Source: Schistocerca nitens
Taxonomy: Eukaryota; Arthropoda; Insecta; Orthoptera; Acrididae
DNA: 64,000 nucleotides
Assembly: GCF_023898315.1 (NCBI RefSeq)
Contig: NC_064614.1
Coordinates: 504,572,109-504,636,108 of the forward strand
Reading direction: 5' to 3'
Below, one piece after another: positions 56,330-64,000 of the stretch. Made by a program: the position numbers and the translations under genes. The notes under the pieces were generated by a model that saw nothing but the letters and a program-made list of their open reading frames with translations, was not told the origin of the DNA and ran no database searches. Numbering within the stretch: position 1 is the stretch's first letter; the number at the start of each line of letters is the position of its first letter.

Positions 56330-58030
56330 CAAAGGCGGACATCTAACATTATAGAATGTTGAAATTCTTCCAAAAAGGAAAAAAAATCACTGAAGCACTG
56401 CACTTTCAATTAAAATCTGAAGGATCTGTATTGAGAAAAAATTATTTTGGGAGGAGAGAATTGCTACATAGGGTCGAGGGATATGGGTAAAAACACAGGG
56501 GAATCTTAGGAAAACTATCGAAATGATAGGTAGAAGTTGAGGTGGATAGTGGGATATACATAGAGCGGGAAAGACAGATGATGAGGAGTAGTGTGGTGTG
56601 TGGGTAGGGCAGATGTTATAAGAGGGAAGCGATGATGATAAATGGCGAGGGAAAAGGAGAGGGGAGCCCTGATGTGGAGTGAGCTAGGTGTGGATCAGTT
56701 AAAGTTAGTAGAAGGGCTATATATCGTGGTGGATCCCATTGTCTGGGAGAAAGAGTTGGTTGAAGTTGCATTGGGACAGGTGTAGGAATGGAGGGGTGTG
56801 TTTGTGAAGTTGCGGCGGCATAGCAGGATTGGTGATCAGAGGTGAGACAATATGGTTACTGGAATTTAGATTGCAGATATTATAGGAAATGCAGAGGTGT
56901 TTGATGTGGGTGAGGAGCGGTGGGAATTTGATGAGATGACAGAGAACCCATGTATGGGAAGGTAAAAAGATGCAGAAAGCGAGACGGAGTGCATAGCATT
57001 CGAGGATTTGGAGGGACTTTTAAAATTCTGGTGAGGCAGATATCCATGAAACATTTGGATAGGAGAGGATGGGTTGGATTAGGATTTCGTAGGGTAAAGA
57101 GTAGCGAAGGAGTAATCCCCAAATTTAGCCTGTTAGTAGCTTTAGTCTATCAAAAAAAATGTTCAAATGTGTGTGAACTCTTATGGGACTTAACTGCTAA
57201 GGTCATCAGTCCCTAAGCTTACACACTATTTAACCTAAGTTATCCTAAGGACAAACACACACACCCATGTCCGAGGGAGGACTCGAACCTCCGCCGGGAT
57301 CATCTGCATAGTCCATGACTGCAGCGCCCTAGACCGCTCGGCTAATCCCGCACGGCTTTTAGTCTATAATCGGCTTTCTGCTGGATGGTTGGTATATGAG
57401 GTTTCCACATTAGTTGCCGGTAGACGGTTAGTCCAATATATTTGAGTATACGTTATCAGTTAACTAGATAGGACGTCTCATAAATGGTAAGGTACAATTC
57501 ATGGAGACGAAAGGTGCGGGTTGTTTGTCCTATGACTATTGTCTGGGTTTTGGTTGGGTTGTTCTTCAGGAGCCATTGGTTACATCAGGAAGTTAAATGA
57601 CTTAGCTGGATTTGGAGGTATCAATGGGATTTCTGGAGCTTAGGGTAGAGGTTGAGGAAAGCAATATCATCAGCACACTGAAGGAGATGGATTAGTGGAG
57701 GTGATTTGAGCATATCAGCAGTGTAGAAGAGATAAAGGAGAGTAGAGGGAACAAAGTCTTGGGGCACTCCTGCAGTAGGATGGAAGCTACAGGAATTGAC
57801 ACTGTTAGTAGTGACAAAGGATGGGCGAATAGATAGGAAGAATGCAATAAGGCAGCCATAGTTGGAAATGCATAGGTCTGAAGTTTCAAAAGGATACTAG
57901 AATACCATGCGAAGTTACAGGTTTCCTTTAGGTCGAGGGAGACAAAACTAGCGGATTTATAGGAGTTGAGCTGGTGCGATAGGAAATGGATGAGTTACAA
58001 AAATTGGCCATTAGAGGAGAAGTTGGGACA
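56330..58030 (-). pseudogene. Jockey-like LINE fragment (minus), split by SINE
   Basis: On the minus strand it parallels the plus-strand fragment at 58,990-60,115. Shared are the stretch around ccgctagttttgtctccctc (RT block that includes SLDL), an RT C-terminal part near 57,360-57,800 and a C-terminal stretch near 56,880-57,140 with HPLLSKCFMDICL-like residues. The SINE B at 57,151-57,357 interrupts it. Stops in all frames. The 3' limit is approximate. Confidence 0.65.
57151..57357 (-). mobile_element. SINE family B with target duplication
   Basis: Minus strand head gattagccgagcggtctagg, box B-like ggttcgagtcctccctcgga, and the tail as in the 43,756 copy, ending in a poly-T on the minus strand. 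The duplication tttagtctat (57,141-57,150 and 57,358-57,367) flanks it. Confidence 0.92.
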
Positions 58031-58059
58031 GGAGCCACAGTGTTAATGGGACTAATGTG

Positions 58060-58960
58060 ATGTTGCTTCGATGTTGATCGATGTGTCGGGAGATAATGGA
58101 TACAAACACCGACAGGGTTGTCACGATTTCCGCTCATATAGACACGACTGCAGTCTCTGCCACAAATGAGAGAGGGCCAAAATGACGCACGTGCGGGAGG
58201 TGAATTGGGCACCTCATAGCAGCTCCGTCCCGTCATGGTACCGAGGGACGACAAGTAGCGCGGGGGGTCAGCACCGCATTTCAAACTGAAATTCACGCTT
58301 CCCTACAAATGTCAATCATCTGTCTTTGCTTCATGCACATTTCAGTACACAGAGAAAAAGACTGAATTGCAATATTTGAGACATACGTTTAGAGAGAATA
58401 GTTATAGCAAGAGAGACTTTGGAAACGCTTTCAGGTGCCACCTAAGAAAGACGCCCAGTGAATCGGAAGAAGAGGATAAGCCCCTACTTTGCTGCCATAT
58501 TATGGGGCAAGCTAGGACTTGTGCTGTGGAGAAGCAGACTGAACCTAGTGTTCCGGCCCACCCCCAAGGTAGGAGACACGCTGTGCCTTGTTAAAGACCT
58601 CCTAGTTCTCCATGTATCCAGTGTGTATGGTAGCCCTTGCAAATGCGGCATCATCTATATGTCTTAAACAGTTGGCAGTTTCGTTATACCAGGCACAAGC
58701 GACGTATAAAACAAAGGGAGTTCGAAAAGTCAGCCGTAGTTGAGCATTGTGTGGAAAATGGCTGATAGTAGAACAAACAGCAACAATTTCAACGGAGGCC
58801 CAGGGTACACACTAAGTAGGGCTTAGGGTGGACTTACCTTCCGTGCTTGCGTCATTTCGGCCCTCTCTGATTGGCGGCATCAGGTGCTGCAGTCGTTCCT
58901 ATATAAGGCAAATACTTTATACCACTATCCTATCCACAGGTTACCATCCTGAGATGTAGA
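58060..58960 (+). mobile_element. Penelope-like element fragment
   Basis: From about 58,330 to 58,760 the plus strand has blocks recalled from the C terminus of Penelope-like elements: FRPTPKVGDTLC, VYGSPCKCGIIYMS (the start of the GIY-YIG endonuclease region) and, in another frame, KSAVVEHCVENG. Stops break it. Flanking it, 58,090-58,200 (reversed) and 58,835-58,960 share a block (gcgtcatttcggccctctct-like) in inverted orientation. These could be the element's terminal repeats or parts of the two LINE leaders. Confidence 0.6.
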
Positions 58961-58989
58961 AAACCTCCGAAATCATTACTTTTCCTTAA

Positions 58990-60115
58990 ACTACAGAAAC
59001 CCCCTGTTGATACTTTCCCGCACCGCCCCACCCGCCTCACACCAATGTTCAGCCACAACTTCAAATCCACCCTCTCCTGACAAATCCATCAACACCTAAA
59101 CCAACACCTCCTCCTTGACTATTGTTGCTTCAATCGCACCTTCTCTTATGATGACAGCTCCTGCACCTCACCCATCTCCTATCCCACCAACTTCTTGCCC
59201 ATAAATCCGCTATTTTTGTCTCCCTCGACCTAGAGGAAGCCTGTGGCATTCTGGTCGCTTTTTCAAATTCCAGACTTATGCACCTCAAATTAATTATGTC
59301 CATCTTATTGCATCATTTCTCCCGAACCACCCATCTTTGTCTCCATTAACAACACCAATACACACACTTTCCATCCCATTGCAGGTGTGCTCCAAGGCTC
59401 TGTCCCCTATCCTCACACCCATCTCCTCTCTGTGGCTGGTATGCCCAAATCACCTCCACCAATCAACATTTTCAGTGTGCTGATGACACTGTTTCATTCG
59501 CTCTCTGTCCTACACTCCAGAAATCCCAACGATCCCTACAAAAGACCTCATTCAGTTTACTTTCTAGTGTAATCATGGGCTCCTCAATATCAAGTCTTCC
59601 AAGGACCCGCCAATGATTTATAGGATATACCACTCGCATCTTCTGTCTCCATGACTTCCACCTTACCATTTATGACTTTCCTGTCCAGTTAACTAATATG
59701 CTAAAATATCTTTGACTAAGAATCGACTGGAAACTAAGCTGGAAACATCACCTATTAACCATTCAACAGAAAGCCCACAACAGACTGAAACTTCTGACAG
59801 GCCGAACTAGGGGATTGCGTCCTTCCGCTGTCTTCTACACCTATAAATCCTGGATTGGTCCCACACTTTGTGATGCAAATGTTGCATGAATCCCCGCCCC
59901 ACCTAAATCCTATCACCCCGTCCAACTCCTGGAACGCCATGCACTGCGCCTCACTTTCCTCATCCGTTTACTTTCCCCCACAAGAATCTTAAAACAACTC
60001 AACTTCCCGCCTCTCCACAAGCACATTGAACTTGTCCGAACAATTATATCATTCGCCAACTCGATTCCAATAAGCTATGGCTTTTAAACCGGAGGACGAT
60101 GTTGGGGTAACCACC
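58990..60115 (+). pseudogene. Jockey-like LINE RT fragment (plus)
   Basis: Read on the plus strand with frame changes: ccgctatttttgtctccctc (SLDL block), a CSKALSPIL region (normally GVPQGSVLSP), a damaged YADD-like region near 59,475, then LRIDWKLSWKHHLL, QQKAHNRLKLLTGRTRGLRP and SAVFYTYKSWIGPTL, the usual thumb and C-terminal blocks of jockey-clade RT. It ends near 60,090. 5'-truncated and inactive. Confidence 0.7.
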
Positions 60116-60133
60116 TGAAGCTCGAGATTTTTA

Positions 60134-60320
60134 GCCGGCCGTTGTGACCGAGCGGTTCAGGCGCTTCAGTATGGAACCGCGCTGCTGCTACAGTCGCAGG
60201 TTCGAATCCTGCCTCGGGCATGGATGTGTGTGATGTCCTTAGGTTTAAGTAGTTCTAAGTCTAGGGGACTGATGACCTCAGATGTTAAGTCTCATAGTGC
60301 TTACAGCTATTTGAACCATT
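60134..60320 (+). mobile_element. SINE family A, full length
   Basis: Complete head and tail with a short internal deletion after gtccttaggtt. The duplication tcgagattttta (60,122-60,133 and 60,321-60,332) flanks it. Confidence 0.92.
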
Positions 60321-60819
60321 TCGAGATTTTTATTCGAACTGACACAGCCTGAAGAACGATAAGATTTTATTGAGTAGTATTTGCACAGATTCATTCATTA
60401 TGCTGTTCCAGAAATTTTAAATATGGGTGAAACTTTTATTGTTTCATTGTATTTCATCGAATGGCCAGTGGACTTACTGGCTTGGAGGAGGCGAATATGC
60501 CGTTGGCGTTACACGATGCTCCCCGGAATACTGCTCATCGGTTGTCCTAGATACGATTAGTTGCACTCGCACAGAATCCTATAAACAGCTGCTTTGTGAA
60601 AGTCTAAGTCGTCTTTCACTGATCCTAGAAGGCAGACATTATTGACAGAAGACGAAAGATGACCTTATGTTTTGTTAACACTCCATCTACTTGTTCGAAA
60701 ACGTTCCCTATATGCACTGAGGCGACAAGTGTCATGTAGTACCTGTTAATATCGTGTCGGACCACCTCCTTCCTAGCGTAGTGAAGCAGCTCGACGTAGT
60801 ATGGACTCAACAAGTCGTT

Positions 60820-61985
60820 GGAAGTCCCCTGCAGAAATGCTGAGCCATGGTGCCTCTATAGCCGTCTATAATTGCGAAATTGTTGCCAGTCCAGTATTTT
60901 ATGCACGAAACGACGTCTCGATTATGTCCAATAAATGTTGAATGGGATTGATGCTGGGCGACCTTGGTGGCCAAATCATGCGCTCCAGTTGTCCACAACA
61001 TTCTTCAAACCAATCGCAATCGCGAACAATTGTAGGCTGGTGGCATGGCGCATTGTCATCCATAAAAATCCTATCGCTGTTTTGAAACACCAAGTCTATG
61101 AATGGCTGGAAACTATTTCCAGTCAATTATCGGTTCAGTTGGACAGGTCCATTTCATGAAAACACAGCCCAGACCATTATGCAGCCACCATCAGCTTGCA
61201 CAATGCCTTGTTGGCAACTTGGGTCGTGGCTTCGCGAGGTCTGCGCCACACTCAAACCCTTCTATAAGCTCTTGCTAACTGAAATCAATACTCATCTGAT
61301 TGTGCCACGGTTTTATAGTCGCCTAGGTTCTAAATAATATCGTTACGAGCCGAGGATAGGCGCTTCAGGCGATGTCGTGCTGTCAGCAAAGGCACTCGCG
61401 TCGGTGGTCTGCTGCCATAGCCAATTAAAGCATAATTTCGTTGCAGTGTCCTGTTGGATACGTTTGTTGTATGTCGTATGTCCCACATTGATTTCTGCGG
61501 TTATTTAAAGCTGTGTTGCTTGTCCAATAGCACTGACAACTATACACAAGCACCGCTGATCTCCGTCGCTAAGTGAAAATGGTTCAAATGGCTCTGAGCA
61601 CTATGGGACTTAACATCTATGGTCATCAGTCCCCTAGAACTTAGAACTACTTAAACCTAACTAACCTAAGGACATCACACAACACCCAGCCATCACGAGG
61701 CAGAGAAAATCCCTGACCCCGCCGGGAATCGAACCCGGGAACCCGGGCGTGGGAAGCGAGAACGCTACCGCACGACCACGAGATGCGGGCCGTTAAGTGA
61801 AGGCCGTGTCCATGGTGAAAGGTAATGCCTGAAACGTGGTATTCTCGACACGCTCTTGACACCGTGGCCCTCGGAATATGGAATTTTCTAACAATTTCCG
61901 AAATGAAATATCCCATGCATCTATCTCCAACGACCACCCCGCGTTCAAACTCAGTTAATTCCCGTCGTGCGGCCAGAATCACGTC
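60820..61985 (-). pseudogene. Tc1-like transposase, decayed
   Basis: The N-terminal part (near 61,980) reads RRELTEFERGVVVGDRCMGY and SEIVRKFHIPRATVSRACRE, a helix-turn-helix. The SINE interrupts. Later pieces include IMVWAVFS, the second catalytic block as MDDNAPCHQ (normally DNARPH) and PPRSPSINPIQHLLD, where the usual catalytic Glu of NPIE is replaced by Gln. Frame changes and stops confirm a dead copy. Confidence 0.75.
61578..61800 (-). mobile_element. SINE with alternative tRNA-like head and family A tail
   Basis: Minus strand: the head is gcatctcgtggtcgtgcggt with box B-like ggttcgattcccggcggggt, unlike family A, but the 3' half (gtccttaggttagttaggtt to gagccatttgaaccatt) is family A. 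The duplication cgYtaagtgaa (61,567-61,577 and 61,801-61,811, one difference) flanks it, so the chimera moved as one unit. Confidence 0.9.
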
Positions 61986-62124
61986 GGAAACCTTTTCACA
62001 TGATTCACCTCAGTAGAAATGACATCTCCGGCTATGCACCTGATATACCTTTATACGTTATACTACCGCCATCTCTAGGTATGCATATAGCTATCTCATG
62101 AATTTATTTATTTATTTTCTTCCA

Positions 62125-62328
62125 GCTGTGCGGGTTGCCGCGTGGTCTAAGGCCTCTTGTCACGGTCCATGCGGCCACCCCCGTCGGAGGTTCGAGTCCT
62201 CCCTTAGGCATGGGTGTGTGTGTTGTCCATAGTGTAAGTTAGTTTAAATTGGCTTAAGTAGTGTGTAGGCTTAGGGACCGATGACCTCTGCAGTTTGGTC
62301 CCATAATACCTTACCACAAATTTCCATG
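62125..62328 (+). mobile_element. SINE family B (plus)
   Basis: Head gctgtgcgggttgccgcgtg and box B-like ggttcgagtcctcccttagg, then a tail with ggcttagggaccgatgacct and ggtcccataatacc. It is the most diverged of the three family B copies. No clear target duplication. Confidence 0.8.
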
Positions 62329-62329
62329 A

Positions 62330-63080
62330 TTTTTTTCTGCTCGATGTAAGGCACATAAGGTGTCATCTTGTAGATCTGATCATAGACATTTTTCAGAACA
62401 CAGTTTGGAGGTGGTCCAATTCCGGATGCAGGTTATCGATAGCTGAGATGATACAGGCTCGGTGTATATAGGTCTTAAGAACACGCATTGTTTGTCCCGG
62501 GTGCGGCAACGAGTATCCTGTAAAATACAGATCGGTATGAGTGGTCTTACGAAATACCGAATGTCCAAGTGTTCTATTGTTCTTTAGTCGCAATAAAGCG
62601 CCTAAGATTGCAGGTAACCCTCTTTCTCCATCTCCATATTTTCATGTATGAACTTAAGATGTTGAAGGAGTTCTTGGAGACTGTCGAAACCACAAGGCCA
62701 AGCTAAAAAAATCATCATCGACTTATATCAAAATACTGTTGGTTTTAAAACTGTTCAGTCGATTGCTTGCTCCTCAGAAAATTCCATAAAAATGTTTATT
62801 ACCAGAGGAGGCCAGTACCCACACTTGGTGACAACGTCAGATTGTTAAAAAGGAAACAACACCAAAACTAACCAATCACTCTTTACCTTCCAGCTTAAGC
62901 GACTTACGTCTGCTAATAAAATCATTAAAATTTCGTATATGATATGGCCACTCCCTAAAATGGCTTTGAGTAAAGAGACCAAGTTCTTGGCCACAACGTA
63001 TGTGGCTGCTCTAATATTTCTCACAATAGGTCGTAGGCCTTTATGGATCTCAGGCAGTCCTTACAGCCTAAATGGAACTG
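62330..63080 (-). pseudogene. Penelope-like reverse transcriptase fragment
   Basis: On the minus strand, from about 63,070: GLPEIHKGLRPIVRNIRAAT (a block recalled from Penelope-like RTs, normally GLPKIHKP..PLRPIV), then VVAKNLVSLLKAILG. Near 62,700 comes DSLQELLQHLKFIHENMEME, and near 62,570 GHSVFRKTTHTDLYFTGYSL and HPGQTMRVLKTYIHRA. Frame changes and stops throughout. It is separate from the Penelope-like piece at 58 kb and in the opposite orientation. The middle of the RT core is poorly preserved. Confidence 0.72.
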
Positions 63081-63865
63081 AAATAGCTGGACGCTAGCTT
63101 TTGGCGTCTCCTTGTCCACAGACACAAACAATACCTTAATTCTATAGAGCATCATTATAAACACCAACAAAAGACCGCCTAGTGTTAAGGTGGATTACTA
63201 TCAGTGTGGCAACGGCCTTTAAATTTAAAATTACACCCATATCATTCACGTATACCATTAAAGCTCAGTTCACTTCGCCCAACGTTTTCCAATAAGTAAT
63301 TCAATCTTTTAAGTGCTGTTCTAAAGATCTACTACGCCTAATTACTATTATGCTAACTTTTTCATTGGACCCGAAAACATCTTCCAGAAGCAAATTTCTT
63401 CAGATGCGGTAGTAAGTGAAAAGTGCAGGGCGATAAGTTTAGTGAACAGAATGGACGTATTTTACTTCTTACTTCAAGTCTCACAGTTTTTCCAGTATTG
63501 AAGTATCTTCGCGGACAAGCACATTTTCTTGAAAAAAGATGACTTCCTTTTGTTTTCTAGGCCTTTTCTCAGTTCATTTAATCAAAACGAATTCCATAGC
63601 ATTTGGCAATTATTGTCATACATACATACTGTTATATAATCTTAATGAGAGAACTCTCTTTTGTATCTCAATTCGGGCAGCTGATTTCGACATCGCCTGT
63701 AGTGGTACAGGGCCACCGATTCTTGTTCCCTCCACTACTTTGCTCAGTTTCTGGCAAGAAGTGGTTCTGCAAGTCTAGATCACAACGACGAGGTACTGAT
63801 TAAATTGCTCCATTGTGTAACCCAGGGAACATATATGGTTTCTTTGTAATGCAATATTCGATGCT

Positions 63866-63866
<1 letters not shown>
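63081..63866. other. Unassigned AT-rich sequence
   Basis: No gene recognised. It may contain more 5' Penelope sequence too diverged to read. Confidence 0.3.

Positions 63867-63929
<63 letters not shown>
63867..63929. repeat. (CA)n microsatellite
   Basis: About 63 bases of uninterrupted CA dinucleotides. Confidence 0.97.
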
Positions 63930-63930
<1 letters not shown>

Positions 63931-64000
63931 ATGCAAGGAACAATGCAAGGGACATTGAACGACTATGCAGGGCTAAAATGGTTTAATAGACATTAACAGT

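Larger units (their letters stand above)
60715..62101 (-). mobile_element. Tc1-like transposon, decayed, with SINE
   Basis: A minus-strand element whose left edge reads actgaggcgacaagtgtcat. Its right edge (reversed) reads tcatgagatagctatatgca, weakly palindromic with the left. The transposase lies between, split by the SINE at 61,578-61,800. The exact ends are approximate because the terminal repeats are mutated. Confidence 0.7.

Overview
This window looks like intergenic DNA from a very large, repeat-rich insect genome, most probably a grasshopper or locust (Orthoptera, Schistocerca-like). That is inference. It rests on many copies of a tRNA-headed SINE ending in a gtcccatagtgctcagagcc-type tail, which I remember as typical of Schistocerca, together with CR1, RTE, Penelope, mariner, Tc1, hAT and gypsy elements. 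I recognise no host protein-coding gene, rRNA, true tRNA gene or CRISPR array. Almost every long reading frame is a transposase or reverse transcriptase or a remnant of one. Family names come from recalled conserved motifs; no database search was run.

Layout. 0.3-2.1 kb: an old mariner (minus) cut by two SINEs. 2.1-4.1 kb: a decayed hAT (ZBED5/GTF2IRD2-type) transposase gene on the minus strand, with a credible intron. 4.1-13.4 kb: scattered SINEs in unrecognised DNA and one CpG-rich patch near 10.7-11.0 kb. 13.5-20.3 kb: a long decayed non-LTR retrotransposon (plus; zinc-knuckle ORF1, endonuclease, RT, C-terminal zinc finger), split inside its zinc knuckle by an RTE-like element (minus, 14.3-15.9 kb). 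21.5-22.9 kb: a complete but frameshifted Tc1-like element. 23.8-28.2 kb: a nearly full-length CR1-like LINE carrying three SINEs. 28.7-29.9 kb: a second RTE-like copy. 31.9-36.1 kb: a pile of LINE pieces, a Tc1-like remnant, SINEs and an intact Tc1-like transposon (34,680-36,101) with a full transposase. 36.9-38.9 kb: a non-coding element with arms of about 300 bases in inverted orientation. 39.4-39.8 and 53.2-53.8 kb: two copies of an unclassified dispersed repeat. 40.5-48.2 kb: a decayed Ty3/gypsy element interrupted by a mariner with near-perfect ends and by two SINEs. 49.7-51.0 kb: an intact mariner with an open 362-codon transposase frame. 55.0-55.5 kb: a solo LTR with a 5-bp target duplication. 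56.3-60.1 kb: two jockey-like LINE fragments in opposite orientation with Penelope-like sequence between them. 60.7-62.1 kb: a decayed Tc1-like element. 62.3-63.1 kb: a Penelope-like reverse transcriptase fragment.

How the parts work together. There is no pathway here; the order comes from insertion history. SINEs with visible target duplications lie inside mariner, CR1, gypsy, Tc1-like, the long-inverted-repeat element and the unclassified repeat, so SINE activity is among the latest events. The SINEs presumably depend on LINE machinery, and LINE remnants of several clades are present. The two open transposase genes (34,835-35,857 minus; 49,859-50,947 plus) are the only intact protein genes I can support.
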